DNA from: Phaeobacter sp. B1627
Lineage (GTDB): Bacteria > Pseudomonadota > Alphaproteobacteria > Rhodobacterales > Rhodobacteraceae
Direction of reading: 5' to 3'
DNA length: 64,000 nt
NCBI RefSeq assembly: GCF_006265095.1
Contig: NZ_VCNK01000001.1
Span: forward strand, 124,001 to 188,000
Below, piece by piece: positions 56,401 through 64,000 of the stretch. The first letter of the stretch is position 1. Each line of letters begins with the position of its first letter. Made by a program: the position numbers and the translations under genes. The notes beneath the pieces were generated by a model. It did no database searches and was not told the DNA's origin. It saw only the letters and a list, made by a program, of their open reading frames with translations.

Positions 56401-56461
56401 GTTCTACCTGATCTTCTTTCGGGGAGTGGAGCGACGGGAGATGGCCGCGGCGCAGTCCTGA
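53411..56461 (+). CDS. RND efflux transporter permease
   Basis: 1016 residues, AcrB-like with twelve membrane helices and two large periplasmic loops (first after IARGSILRPLYTWLIMLFALFGGIWGFLNLGRLEDP). TM4 carries the proton-relay aspartate in ALIIAMGMLVDNAIVVAEG; only one aspartate is obvious there, in contrast to the Asp-Asp pair of AcrB, which suggests a CusA/HAE3-like or lipid-type pump. C-terminal helices include LLGLLSLSGMLIKNGIVLVEEID. The stop is embedded in a perfect 12-bp hairpin. Substrate unknown. Confidence 0.95.
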   Translation: MDIARGSILRPLYTWLIMLFALFGGIWGFLNLGRLEDPSFTIKQAVIQTTYAGASAERVALEVSEPLESAIQKMEEVDTITSMNRPGVSVIEVEMQDTYDGTELPEIWTKLRARVRDAARGLPEGVSEPMVNDSFGDVFGIFYAVTAEGYSDKEKYELSTYLRRELLTVEGVADVDVSGLRNETIYVEPDMPIATNLGISVDAIANAIATSNSVTSSGEIKAGTVNTLLETPEGSDSVSEIAGLTVGVGGETINIIDIADVWRGREIDPTQLIRFNGTEAFTLGVSGVANENIVDVGHRVDAKLAELDSAIPFGVELHPIYQQHVVVETASNDFLVNLAMSVAIVIVVLAVFMGWRASIVVGATLLLTVVGTLFFMALFSIEMERISLGALIIAMGMLVDNAIVVAEGMQISMQRGKSSRDAAYEAAAKTQIPLLGATIIGIMAFAGIGLSPDATGEFMFSLFAVIGISLLLSWVLALTATPLLAHYFFKRGTGDDLDSYGGLLFRGYGAILRLALKLRWLVVLGLVAITVVCFMGFGMLKQQFFPNSNTPLFYVHYKLPQGTAIETTSAHLTLVEDWLAEREDVVSVATFVGQGATRFLLTYSSEKANPSYGHLIIRTENLEQIPPLQAELEAFGKAQFPEGEFRTERLVFGPGGGAPIAVRFSGADPAVLRGLAERAKNVLATASDLTRDVRHDWREQELVLKPVYATDRAQTAGVTRDAVSGALAFSTNGITTGVFRERERLIPIVMRRPPEEPYNLMNQVVFSDTAGSWIPLEQMLDGVDYEVQNTLVHRRDRVYTITVGADVVSDVTAATVFAQVKDAVEAIEVPVGYKMEWGGEHENSANANESLGKQLPLSLLIMVLISVLLFNAIRQPIIIWLLVPMSVNGVVIGLMGTGMPFTFTALLGLLSLSGMLIKNGIVLVEEIDIVRREEDLPLRESIVKASVSRLRPVMLAAITTILGMAPLMSDAFFVSMAVTIMGGLAFATVLTLVAAPVFYLIFFRGVERREMAAAQS

Positions 56462-56479
56462 TCAGGCTGATCAGGACTG
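56453..56479 (+). terminator. Hairpin spanning the RND stop codon
   Basis: CAGTCCTGATCA-ggc-TGATCAGGACTG is a perfect 12-bp stem that includes the last two codons and the TGA. No U-tract follows. It could slow ribosomes or protect the mRNA 3' end. Confidence 0.7.
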
Positions 56480-56908
56480 GTCTGCCGGGGTTCGGGCCGG
56501 GGGGCGACCCGGGGCGTAGCGGTCCCGCCGAGACTGGGGGCAGCACATTGGGCTGTTCCCGACCTCTCACCTCCGGGAGGTTCTGAGGTGCCGGTGAAGT
56601 CTCGCGTTGCCGGTGAGGTTGCTTGCCTCCGGTGAGGTTGCCATGAGAACAAGCACATAAGAAAAGCCCCGGGGTGAGAAACCCGCGGGGCTTTTCCGTG
56701 AATGGAGATCAAAGATTGGCCATCGCGAGGGGGTGAGAGAGCAATATATGGCCGGAGGGAACATGATCTTCCGCAGCTCTTCTGAGCGGGGTGTCGTGGC
56801 TTCACCGTGGCCGAGATCGCGAGTCGCCGCAACTCGGAGCCCGTGAGGGCGTCGTGAAATTCCGTTTCAATTCAACGAAAAAAATCTGGACCCAGAGGGG
56901 ATGCGCAT
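56462..56908. other. 447-bp region after the efflux operon
   Basis: Contains imperfect GCCGGTGAGGTTGC repeats (about 56585-56641), a terminator (56661-56696) and an AT-rich block (56855-56890). No gene supported. Confidence 0.6.
56661..56696. terminator. Bidirectional terminator
   Basis: AAAAGCCCC-GGGT-gagaa-ACCC-GGGGCTTTT with A and T flanks on both sides, 200 bp after the RND stop. Likely ends the efflux operon and also the small lipoprotein gene from the other side. Confidence 0.88.
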
Positions 56909-56983
56909 TCAGATCAGCGGCACGAAGGGGATGTCGCAGGCAGTCAGCGTCAGCAGGGCAAAAAGGCAGAAGAGGCGTGTCAT
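56909..56983 (-). CDS. Tiny lipoprotein (24 residues)
   Basis: MTRLFCLFALLTLTACDIPFVPLI: a basic start, hydrophobic core and lipobox LTAC-D, so mature length is only ten residues. GGAG lies 9 bp upstream. Such entericidin- or LptM-like mini-lipoproteins are known to exist; no family can be named. Too short for many gene finders. The substrate relation to Lgt is inferred from the lipobox. Confidence 0.6.
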   Translation of the reverse strand: MTRLFCLFALLTLTACDIPFVPLI

Positions 56984-57127
56984 GAAAGAGGCTCCGATCA
57001 GAGGGGTGCGTGTGGTCCGGGGTGAAGACACTGGACCACATGTGAGGTCTTTTATGACAGGGCTTTGTTGCGGGGATCTGAACAAAAGACAGTCCGAGAT
57101 GAGGTCCCGGCCATTCGGGCTGGGGGT

Positions 57128-57211
57128 GGCGGCGGGGGCGCAGGCCCGAATGGGCCTGCGCCCCCGCCGCCCGGGTCGGATCGCGTTGCGATCCGATTGC
57201 CCTACGGGCAA
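57128..57211. repeat. Hairpin array with a perfect 20-bp stem
   Basis: GGCGGCGGGGGCGCAGGCCC (57128-57147) pairs fully with 57152-57171 around GAAT. A 9-bp stem TCGGATCGC/GCGATCCGA (57176-57196) and TTGCCC-tac-GGGCAA (57197-57211) follow, then the carB terminator. The third hairpin resembles the one at 48.53 kb. Confidence 0.8.
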
Positions 57212-57212
57212 A

Positions 57213-57235
57213 AGCGCCCCCTGAAAGGGGGCGCT
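57213..57235 (-). terminator. carB terminator
   Basis: AGCGCCCCCT-ttc-AGGGGGCGCT on the minus strand, a perfect 10-bp stem, followed by TTTT. 73 bp after the carB stop. Confidence 0.9.
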
Positions 57236-57307
57236 CTCCCTGTCCAGCTGCTGATCCGTTTCCAGCAGAGGCCAGGGCGCGTCTGCGCCGCAAGTTAGTG
57301 CGGCGGC

Positions 57308-60300
57308 CTAGCCTTGCAGGCTTTTGACTTCGACCTCGCCCTCAGCCTGTGCCTGGATTGCCAGCGCAGCCGCATGGGCCCCGGCGGCGGTGGTGAAATA
57401 GGGGATCTTGTCATAGAGAGCCACGGTCCGCATCGGCTTGGAATCCTCCACCGCCTGGCTGCCCTCGGTGGTGTTCATCAACAGCTGAATGCCGCCATCC
57501 TTGAGCATGTCGACCACATGCGGGCGTCCCTCGTAGATCTTGTTGACCACCGTGCAGGCGACATCGTGACCGGACAACCAGCTCTGCGTCCCCCGGCTGG
57601 CGACCAGTTCAAATCCCTGATCGAGCAGGATACGCGCGGTCTCCAGCATTACTTCGGTCTTGTCTTCGTCCTTGATCGAAATGAACGCGCGGCCGCTGCG
57701 GGGCAGCACCATCCCGGCGCCCATCTGCGCCTTGAGGAAGGCACGGGCAAAGCTGCGGTCCCAGCCCATGACTTCGCCGGTGGAGCGCATCTCCGGCCCC
57801 AGAATGGTGTCGACGCCGGGGAAGCGGGCGAAGGGCAGCACGGCCTCCTTGACGGAGAACCAGGGCATGTCCGGATCGGCCAGGGTCATCGGGTCGGCCA
57901 TCGGCGTGTTCACGTCATAGCCGGCATCCGGTTCATAGGGCGCGCGGCGCGGGAAGTTCGACAGCGGCTCGCCCGCCATGATGCGGGCGGCAATCGAGGC
58001 GATGGCGCTGTCGGTGGCTTTCGCGACAAAGGGCACGGTGCGCGACGCCCGCGGGTTCACTTCGATCAGGTAGATCTCGCTCTTGCCGCTGGCGTCTGCC
58101 TTGACCGCGAACTGGATGTTCATCAGCCCGACCACGTTCAGCGCCTTGGCGAGGGCATAGGTCTGGACCTTGATCTCATCAATGACCGCCTTGTCCAGCG
58201 AATAGGGCGGCAGGCTGCAGGCGCTGTCGCCGGAGTGCACGCCGGCCTCTTCGATATGCTGCATGATGCCTGCCACATGCACGTCGGTGCCGTCGCAGAT
58301 TGCATCCACGTCGAGCTCCACCGCGCCGGAGAGATAGCTGTCGAGCAGCACCGGGCTGTCGCCGGAGACCACCACGGCCTCGGCTATGTAGCGCTTGAGC
58401 TGGTCCATGTCGCGCACGATTTCCATCGCCCGTCCGCCCAGCACATAGGAGGGGCGGATCACCAGCGGAAAGCCGATTTTCTCGGCAATCTTCAGGGCCT
58501 GCTCGCCAGTGGAGGCAATGCCGTTGTTGGGCTGCTTCAGGCCGAGTTCGGTGACAAGGGCCTGGAACCGCTCGCGGTCCTCGGCCAGGTCGATGGCATC
58601 GGGTGTGGTGCCGAGGATCGGGATGCCTTCGGCCTCGAGCGCACGGGCCAGTTTCAGCGGCGTCTGGCCGCCGAACTGCACGATCACACCATGCAGCGTG
58701 CCGTTGTCCTGCTCGACCCGGAGGATCTCCATCACATGTTCCATCGTCAGCGGTTCAAAATAGAGCCGGTCCGATGTGTCATAATCGGTCGAGACCGTTT
58801 CCGGGTTGCAGTTGACCATGATGGTTTCATAGCCCGCATCGGTGAGGGCGAAACAGGCGTGACAGCAGCAATAGTCGAACTCGATCCCCTGACCGATCCG
58901 GTTGGGTCCGCCGCCTAGAATGACGACCTTTTTGCGGTCGGAGGGACGGGCCTCGCAGTCCACCTCGCCCATCATCGGGGCCTCGTAGGTGGAGTACATA
59001 TAGGGGGTCTGGGCTTCGAATTCGGCGGCGCAGGTGTCGATCCGCTTGAACACGGCCTTGACGCCGAGATTGTGACGGGCGCGGCGCACGTTGTCCTCAT
59101 CGCGGCCGGTGAGCAGGCCGAGACGGGCGTCGGTGAAGCCGAGCATTTTCAGCTGACGCAGACCGTCTTCGCGCATCGGCAGTCCGTTCTTGCGCACTTC
59201 GCGCTCGGCGTCGATGATTTCGCGCACACGGGCCAGGAACCAGGGGTCGAATTTGGTGACGGCAAAGATCTCGTCATCGGACAGCCCGTGACGCATCGCC
59301 TGGGCAATGGTGCGCAGCCGGTCGGGGGTCTGCTGGCTGATGGCCTTGATCACGGCGGCCTTGTCGTCGCTGCCGACCGCCTCCCAATGGCCCGCGGAGA
59401 CGCCGGGAATGGTCACCTCGTCAAAACCGGTGAGGCCGGATTCCATCGAGGCCAGCGCCTTCTGCATCGATTCGTGGATGGTGCGGCCGATGGCCATCGC
59501 TTCGCCCACGGATTTCATCGCGGTGGTCAGATAGGGTTCGGAGCCGGGAAATTTCTCGAAGGCGAATTTCGGGATCTTGGTGACCACATAGTCGATGGTG
59601 GGCTCAAAGGAGGCGGGCGTCACCTTGGTGATGTCGTTGTCCAGCTCGTCCAGCGTGTAGCCGACGGCCAGCTTCGCCGCGATCTTGGCGATCGGGAAGC
59701 CGGTGGCTTTGGATGCCAGCGCCGAGGAGCGGCTGACGCGGGGGTTCATCTCGATGACGACCATGCGGCCGTCCACCGGGTTCACCGCCCATTGCACGTT
59801 GGAGCCGCCGGTTTCGACGCCGATTTCGCGCAAAACCGCAATCGAGGCGGTGCGCATCATCTGGTATTCCTTGTCGGTCAGCGTCAGGGCAGGGGCGACG
59901 GTGATCGAGTCGCCGGTATGTACGCCCATCGGGTCGACGTTTTCGATCGAGCAGACGATGATCGCATTGTCCGCCTTGTCGCGGACCACTTCCATTTCGT
60001 ATTCTTTCCAGCCCAGCAGGCTCTCGTCCACCAGGATTTGGTTCACCGGCGAGGCATCCATGCCGGTGCGGCAATAGTGGATGTAGTCCTCGCGGTTGTA
60101 GGCGACGCCGCCGCCGGTGCCGCCAAGGGTGAAGGCGGGGCGGATGATCGCGGGCAGGCCGATGTCGTCGAGCGCGTTGAGGGCGATCTGCACCCCCGCA
60201 TCGAGATCCGCCTTGCCGTCGTCCTTTTTCGGAGCGGTGACAATGGTGGCCCGCGGGTTTTCCAGCCCGAGCCGGTCCATTGCCTCGCGGAACAGTTTGC

Positions 60301-60685
60301 GGTCTTCGGCCATTTCGATGGCTTCGCGCTTGGCTCCGATCATTTCGACGCCGTATTTCTCCAGCACGCCCATCTCCTCGAGCGCGAGAGAGGTATTGAG
60401 GCCGGTCTGCCCGCCCATCGTCGGCAGGAGCGCGTCGGGGCGTTCCTTCTCAATGATCTTGGCCACCACTTCGGGGGTGATCGGTTCAATATAGGTGGCA
60501 TCCGCCAGCCCGGGGTCCGTCATGATGGTGGCGGGGTTGGAGTTCACCAGGATGACACGGTAGCCCTCTTCCCGCAGAGCCTTGCAGGCCTGAGCGCCGG
60601 AGTAGTCAAACTCGCAGGCCTGCCCGATGACGATCGGCCCTGCGCCAATGATCATGATCGACTGAATATCGGTTCTTTTGGGCAT
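57308..60685 (-). CDS. carB: Carbamoyl-phosphate synthase large subunit
   Basis: 1125 residues. Makes carbamoyl phosphate for arginine and pyrimidines. Two ATP-grasp halves: first [28 protein letters not shown], with [12 protein letters not shown]; second [30 protein letters not shown], with [14 protein letters not shown]. The C-terminal allosteric domain ends SLQG. Slightly longer than E. coli CarB (1073). carA is not in the window. Divergent from aspS with 355 bp between. Confidence 0.98.
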   Translation of the reverse strand: MPKRTDIQSIMIIGAGPIVIGQACEFDYSGAQACKALREEGYRVILVNSNPATIMTDPGLADATYIEPITPEVVAKIIEKERPDALLPTMGGQTGLNTSLALEEMGVLEKYGVEMIGAKREAIEMAEDRKLFREAMDRLGLENPRATIVTAPKKDDGKADLDAGVQIALNALDDIGLPAIIRPAFTLGGTGGGVAYNREDYIHYCRTGMDASPVNQILVDESLLGWKEYEMEVVRDKADNAIIVCSIENVDPMGVHTGDSITVAPALTLTDKEYQMMRTASIAVLREIGVETGGSNVQWAVNPVDGRMVVIEMNPRVSRSSALASKATGFPIAKIAAKLAVGYTLDELDNDITKVTPASFEPTIDYVVTKIPKFAFEKFPGSEPYLTTAMKSVGEAMAIGRTIHESMQKALASMESGLTGFDEVTIPGVSAGHWEAVGSDDKAAVIKAISQQTPDRLRTIAQAMRHGLSDDEIFAVTKFDPWFLARVREIIDAEREVRKNGLPMREDGLRQLKMLGFTDARLGLLTGRDEDNVRRARHNLGVKAVFKRIDTCAAEFEAQTPYMYSTYEAPMMGEVDCEARPSDRKKVVILGGGPNRIGQGIEFDYCCCHACFALTDAGYETIMVNCNPETVSTDYDTSDRLYFEPLTMEHVMEILRVEQDNGTLHGVIVQFGGQTPLKLARALEAEGIPILGTTPDAIDLAEDRERFQALVTELGLKQPNNGIASTGEQALKIAEKIGFPLVIRPSYVLGGRAMEIVRDMDQLKRYIAEAVVVSGDSPVLLDSYLSGAVELDVDAICDGTDVHVAGIMQHIEEAGVHSGDSACSLPPYSLDKAVIDEIKVQTYALAKALNVVGLMNIQFAVKADASGKSEIYLIEVNPRASRTVPFVAKATDSAIASIAARIMAGEPLSNFPRRAPYEPDAGYDVNTPMADPMTLADPDMPWFSVKEAVLPFARFPGVDTILGPEMRSTGEVMGWDRSFARAFLKAQMGAGMVLPRSGRAFISIKDEDKTEVMLETARILLDQGFELVASRGTQSWLSGHDVACTVVNKIYEGRPHVVDMLKDGGIQLLMNTTEGSQAVEDSKPMRTVALYDKIPYFTTAAGAHAAALAIQAQAEGEVEVKSLQG

Positions 60686-61040
60686 GGGAGGGGTCCTTTG
60701 GAAAGCGTGCGGGGCGTGGCAGTCTGAATCGGGCGTATGCGGGCACCCAAATTGTCCTGCGTTATAGGCAGCGAGACGAAAGGTGCAAGGGGGATCGGCC
60801 CTGCAACGTGATTTGCCGTTTTCCGGTCTGTCCGACGCCGGGCCTGTTGCTCTGTCGCCGCGACAGGGGGGCGGAGGCGGCGGGAGGGGAGCGGTGCGGT
60901 GGAAAACCAGCGGTGAAAGGGCCTCATCGCCCCCGGCTTGCTTGACAAGACCGTCCTAACCCTGTGTACGGGGGCGGACGAATTTTGCCCGGCGCCTTCT
61001 CCCCGAAGTCTGCCACCCGCAGCCGAAAGAGACCAGATCC
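60686..61040. other. 355-bp divergent region carB/aspS
   Basis: No gene. TTGACA at 60942-60947 is a good -35 for aspS, but the -10 is unclear. GC-rich hairpin-prone GGGGGGCGGAGGCGGCGGGAGG lies in the middle. No ribosome-arrest leader or riboswitch is recognised. Confidence 0.5.
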
Positions 61041-62825
61041 ATGCACGCATACCGCAGCCACACCTGCGCAGAACTGAACAAATCCCACGTCGGCGAAACC
61101 GTTCGCCTCTCTGGCTGGGTCCATCGGGTCCGCGACCATGGCGGACTATTGTTCATCGATCTGCGGGACCACTACGGCGTCACCCAGATCATGGCCGACC
61201 CGGACAGCCCGGTGTTTGCCGAGATCGAAAAGGTCCGCAGCGAATGGTGTATCCGCATCGACGGCAACGTGAAGGCGCGGGACGAAAACCTGGTGAACGA
61301 CAAGATCCCCACCGGCGAGATCGAGGTCTTCATTCGCGACATCGAAGTGCTCGGCAGTTCCGCAGAGTTGCCGCTGATGGTCTTTGGCGATCAGGAATAC
61401 CCGGAAGAGACGCGGCTGCGTTATCGCTATCTCGATCTGCGTCGTGACAAGATGCAGGCCAATATGGTGCTGCGGTCCAACATGATCCAGTCGATCCGCA
61501 AACGTATGTGGGACAAGGGGTTCAACGAATACCAGACCCCGATCATCACCGCCTCCAGCCCTGAGGGCGCGCGCGATTTCCTGGTGCCGTCCCGCCTGCA
61601 TCCCGGCAAATTCTACGCGCTGCCGCAGGCGCCGCAGCAGTTCAAACAGCTGATGATGGTGTCGGGCTTTGACAAGTATTTCCAGATCGCGCCCTGTTTC
61701 CGCGATGAGGATCCGCGCGCCGATCGCTCGCCGACCGATTTCTACCAGCTTGACCTTGAGATGTCTTTTGTGACCCAGCAGGATGTCTTTGACACCATCG
61801 CGCCGGTGATGGCCGGTGTCTTTGAGGAATTCGGCAAAGGGCGCAAGGTCGATGCCGCCGCCGACTGGCCACAGATTTCCTACAAGGATGCTGCGCTCTG
61901 GTACGGGTCCGACAAGCCGGACCTGCGCAACCCGATCAAGATGCAGGTGGTGTCCGAGCACTTCCGTGGCTCCGGCTTTGCGATCTTTGCCAAGCTGCTG
62001 GAGCAGGACGGCACCGAGATTCGCGCCATTCCCGCGCCGACAGGCGGCAGCCGCAAGTTCTGTGACCGGATGAATGCCTTCGCCCAGAAGGAAGGTCTGC
62101 CGGGGATGGGCTATATCTTCTGGCGCGACCAGGGCAATGGCATGGAAGCCGCAGGCCCGCTGGCCAAGAATATCGGTCCCGAGCGGACGGAGGCGATCCG
62201 CCAGCAGCTCGGCCTTGGTGTTGGCGATGCGGCTTTCTTCCTCGGCGGCAAGCCCAAGGCGTTTGAGAGCGTGGCAGGCCGCGCCCGCAACGTCATCGGT
62301 GAGGAGCTGGGTCTGACCGACAAGGACCGGTTTGCCTTTGCCTGGATCGTGGATTTCCCGATCTACGAAGCGGACGAGGAAACCGGAAAGATCGATTTTG
62401 AACACAACCCGTTTTCCATGCCGCAGGGCGGGATGGAGGCGCTGAATGGCGACCCGCTGGCGGTGCGTGGCTTTCAGTACGATCTGGCCTGCAACGGATA
62501 TGAGCTGGTCTCGGGGGCGATCCGAAACCACAAACCGGAGATCATGTTCAAGGCCTTCGAGATCGCAGGCTATGGCAAGGATGAGGTCGAGAAACGCTTT
62601 GGCGGCATGGTCAACGCGTTTCAATATGGCGCCCCGCCGCACGGGGGCTGCGCCGCCGGGATTGACCGGATGGTGATGTTGCTGGCGGATGAGGCGAATA
62701 TCCGTGAGGTGATCATGTTCCCGATGAACCAGCGCGCCGAGGATCTGATGATGTCCGCGCCGTCGGAGCCATTGTCAGAACAGTTGATGGAACTGGGCTT
62801 GCGCGTCATTCCGCAGGACGGTTGA
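61041..62825 (+). CDS. aspS: Aspartyl-tRNA synthetase
   Basis: Class II synthetase, 594 residues. N-terminal OB-fold ([31 protein letters not shown]), motif 1 region, motif 2 ([30 protein letters not shown]) with the bacterial-type GAD insertion ([27 protein letters not shown]), and motif 3 ([22 protein letters not shown]). An AspRS lacking a separate asparaginyl pathway is often non-discriminating in this group, but that cannot be judged here. Start [24 protein letters not shown] precedes it. Confidence 0.98.
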   Translation: MHAYRSHTCAELNKSHVGETVRLSGWVHRVRDHGGLLFIDLRDHYGVTQIMADPDSPVFAEIEKVRSEWCIRIDGNVKARDENLVNDKIPTGEIEVFIRDIEVLGSSAELPLMVFGDQEYPEETRLRYRYLDLRRDKMQANMVLRSNMIQSIRKRMWDKGFNEYQTPIITASSPEGARDFLVPSRLHPGKFYALPQAPQQFKQLMMVSGFDKYFQIAPCFRDEDPRADRSPTDFYQLDLEMSFVTQQDVFDTIAPVMAGVFEEFGKGRKVDAAADWPQISYKDAALWYGSDKPDLRNPIKMQVVSEHFRGSGFAIFAKLLEQDGTEIRAIPAPTGGSRKFCDRMNAFAQKEGLPGMGYIFWRDQGNGMEAAGPLAKNIGPERTEAIRQQLGLGVGDAAFFLGGKPKAFESVAGRARNVIGEELGLTDKDRFAFAWIVDFPIYEADEETGKIDFEHNPFSMPQGGMEALNGDPLAVRGFQYDLACNGYELVSGAIRNHKPEIMFKAFEIAGYGKDEVEKRFGGMVNAFQYGAPPHGGCAAGIDRMVMLLADEANIREVIMFPMNQRAEDLMMSAPSEPLSEQLMELGLRVIPQDG

Positions 62826-62865
62826 TCCTGCGCGACCGGCGTTGGCTGTTGCCTATGAAATCTTT

Positions 62866-62896
62866 GAAAGGGCCGCCCTTGGGGTGGCTCTTTTTT
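62866..62896 (+). terminator. aspS terminator
   Basis: AGGGCCGCCC-ttg-GGGTGGCTCT (with G-U pairs) then TTTTTT, 40 bp after the stop. Confidence 0.92.
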
Positions 62897-63116
62897 CTAT
62901 GGTCTGCTTTTGGACGATCGCCTTTTGTGTGGTTGCTTCTGGTATGATTTCTGGGCCTGGGGAAGCCATGATTGGTGGATCCAAAAGGGCCATTTTCGAT
63001 CCTGCATCGGCCGCGGGCTGAGCCTGACGCCGGTGATCCGGAGCGCGGGGATCTGAGCCCGTGGTTCTGAGGGCAGAGCAAAGAAGCAGACGCAAGGCAC
63101 AGAGCGACAAGGCAGC

Positions 63117-63180
63117 CAGCGGCAGGGCGCCAACTGCAAGACATACAGAGGCAGGGCACGCAGAGGCAAGGCATACGGGC
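63117..63180. repeat. Degenerate 15-bp array
   Basis: Units of (G/A)CAGAGGCA(A/G)GGCAY type (for example ACAGAGGCAGGGCAC then GCAGAGGCAAGGCAT) are repeated about four times; decayed copies extend upstream to about 63065. Confidence 0.8.
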
Positions 63181-63442
63181 GGCGCGGCCACTCCGGGGCG
63201 GGTGGGATATGGCACAGCGACCGGAGGTTTCCCGCCACAGCAGTTGTTGCAGTCCGACCGTGATCCTGGCCCTGATCCCGGCGCCGACCTCGACCCTGAT
63301 CCAGACCCGATTTCTGTCCAGATTCCGCTTCAGACCCTGGCACTGGGGTCATCAACAAGACGCCAATTCGGCCTCTGAACTGCGATGCCGGGCGCCTTGC
63401 TTCAGGCGCCGGGCGGCACCTTCGCGCGGCCCTTTCTCGACG

Positions 63443-63571
63443 TCAGCTGAACCAACGGCGGGTCCGGTTCGCCGGATCAGGGACCTCTTGCCGTCTGCGA
63501 GCCATCATCCGGGCCTGGACCACCAGCACGAGGGCAAGGGTTGTGAGCGTGATCAGAAGACTTTGGAGCAC
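63443..63571 (-). CDS. Possible 42-residue single-helix membrane protein
   Basis: Frame starting GTG, 2 bp after the response-regulator stop. LQSLLITLTTLALVLVVQA is a good membrane helix, followed by a basic tail (RMMARRRQEVPDPANRTRRWF). Close spacing indicates translational coupling with the regulator. No family known. Positive-inside rule places the tail in the cytoplasm. Confidence 0.5.
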   Translation of the reverse strand: MLQSLLITLTTLALVLVVQARMMARRRQEVPDPANRTRRWFS

Positions 63572-63573
63572 GG

Positions 63574-64000
63574 TCAGATCGCGATCTTTCGGTCCAGCCG
63601 CTCTTGCACCAGATCGGCAATATGGGCGGTGTCGACTGCGATCGGTCCCCCGGTTTGCCGGGTCTTGGCGAGACGTGCGGCAGCTGTGGCCAGAGGCGCG
63701 TCGCCGACGCTGCGGGCGACACCGCCCAGGAACTGGGCGAGATAATCAAGGGATTTTTCATCTGTCGCCTCGCCAAGAACATCTGCGGCATGGGCCATGT
63801 CATCGCGAAATGCGAGGATGTCCGGCACAACCGCCTCATCCGTGAGAGAGCGCGGCCCAAGAGGTTGGCGATCTGCGGGAAGGTTTGACAAGATGGCATT
63901 CTGGAACGCCGCCAAAGAGGTGATCGGTTTGGCGAGGAAACCGTCGGCGCCAGCCTCCAGGGCAGTCGTCTCGGCGTTTTCGTCACCTGAAACCCCCAGA
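63574..64000 (-). CDS. Response regulator, C-terminal part
   Basis: The frame is open to the window edge, so the start is missing. The first residues, VSGDENAETTALEAGADGFLAKPITSLAAFQNAIL, are the end of a receiver (REC) domain: the conserved lysine is in LAKP. About 100 further residues (DEAVVPDILAFRDDMAHAADVLGEATDEKSLDYLAQFLGGVARSVGDAPLATAAARLAK) are helical and could resemble a histidine-phosphotransfer domain, but no Hpt histidine motif is certain. May be the end of a hybrid sensor kinase instead. Confidence 0.75.
   Translation of the reverse strand, partial: LGVSGDENAETTALEAGADGFLAKPITSLAAFQNAILSNLPADRQPLGPRSLTDEAVVPDILAFRDDMAHAADVLGEATDEKSLDYLAQFLGGVARSVGDAPLATAAARLAKTRQTGGPIAVDTAHIADLVQERLDRKIAI

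Larger units (their letters stand above)
56984..57307. other. 324-bp region with a hairpin array
   Basis: Between the lipoprotein start and the carB stop. Dominated by four consecutive hairpins (57128-57235). No gene. Confidence 0.65.
62826..63442. other. 617-bp region with degenerate repeats
   Basis: After the aspS terminator. It holds degenerate GCAGAGGCAAGGCAT-type repeats (about 63065-63180) and CGACCYTGATCC-type repeats (about 63257-63315). Frames here give only low-complexity products without ribosome-binding sites. Confidence 0.6.

Noticed and set aside
59072-60727. Long plus-strand frames opposite carB (also 57314-58918)
   Set aside because: Antisense to carB with His/Gly/Asp-rich composition; explained by third-position GC bias.
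62853-63358. Several 105-153-codon frames after aspS
   Set aside because: They run across the aspS terminator and the degenerate repeats, and give low-complexity products without ribosome-binding sites.

Overview
This window is a contiguous piece of a GC-rich alphaproteobacterial chromosome, most likely a marine Rhodobacterales (Roseobacter-group) bacterium. The inference rests on gene content: a fused Sat-CysC sulfate-activating enzyme, a Hint_2-domain protein, a TIGR01459 HAD protein, DUF2161, YcgN, an Hsp20-DUF1150 pair, a DUF1127-like protein and a CyaC-type redox cyclase. Genus cannot be fixed from the sequence; a Phaeobacter/Leisingera/Ruegeria-like organism would fit. About 60 protein genes are supported. 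I found no rRNA, tRNA, CRISPR array, insertion sequence or prophage.

Layout. 0-2.7 kb: end of the F1 ATP synthase operon (atpG-atpD-atpC) with a strong terminator, then a small H-type lectin. 2.7-6.4 kb: a MarR-GNAT fusion regulator divergent from a CopA copper ATPase whose promoter carries a CueR/HmrR-type 19-bp spacer. 6.4-12.9 kb: housekeeping and catabolic genes (prs, an HCCA isomerase with an alpha/beta hydrolase, ycgN-ribF, MaoC, HAD). 12.9-19.9 kb: DEAD-box helicase, M48 lipoprotein protease, Mn-pyrophosphatase, two coupled TraB/GumN proteins. 20-23 kb: DUF2161 nuclease-like protein, then groES-groEL under CIRCE control. 23.2-26.5 kb: an island of unrecognised small proteins, two with ribbon-helix-helix-like segments. 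27-32.2 kb: DMT transporter, secreted hydrolase, stand-alone PhnM, purE-purK, YdcH. 32.3-40.2 kb: Hsp20-DUF1150 with an RpoH promoter, PhzF, Sat-CysC, CyaC, trxB and a divergent Lrp regulator. 40.3-49.4 kb: Hint protein, the overlapping operon lgt-methyltransferase-pgeF, ubiK, ybjN-proC-csaA-hydroxyacid dehydrogenase, tdk. 49.9-56.5 kb: a HTH-like protein, a KAS III enzyme, and a MarR-adaptor-RND efflux operon with a near-perfect 25-bp operator. 56.5-64 kb: a tiny lipoprotein, carB, aspS, and the end of a response regulator followed by an unlisted 42-residue membrane protein.

The most unusual property is structural rather than a single operon. More than twenty loci carry degenerate tandem repeats with 8-17 bp units (mostly 12, 13 or 15; one of 27), concentrated at gene 3' ends. 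At five genes the repeat unit contains the stop codon (M48 protease, a 302-residue unknown, PhnM, CyaC, KAS III). Where such repeats lie inside genes the period is 15 or 33 bp, so frame is kept, and they produce low-complexity protein ends (DEAD-box tail, TraB N-terminus, DUF2161 tail). Other unexplained structure includes hairpin arrays at 48.5 and 57.1 kb, one with a perfect 20-bp stem, and a multi-hairpin intergenic segment at 10.8-11.0 kb that may encode an RNA.
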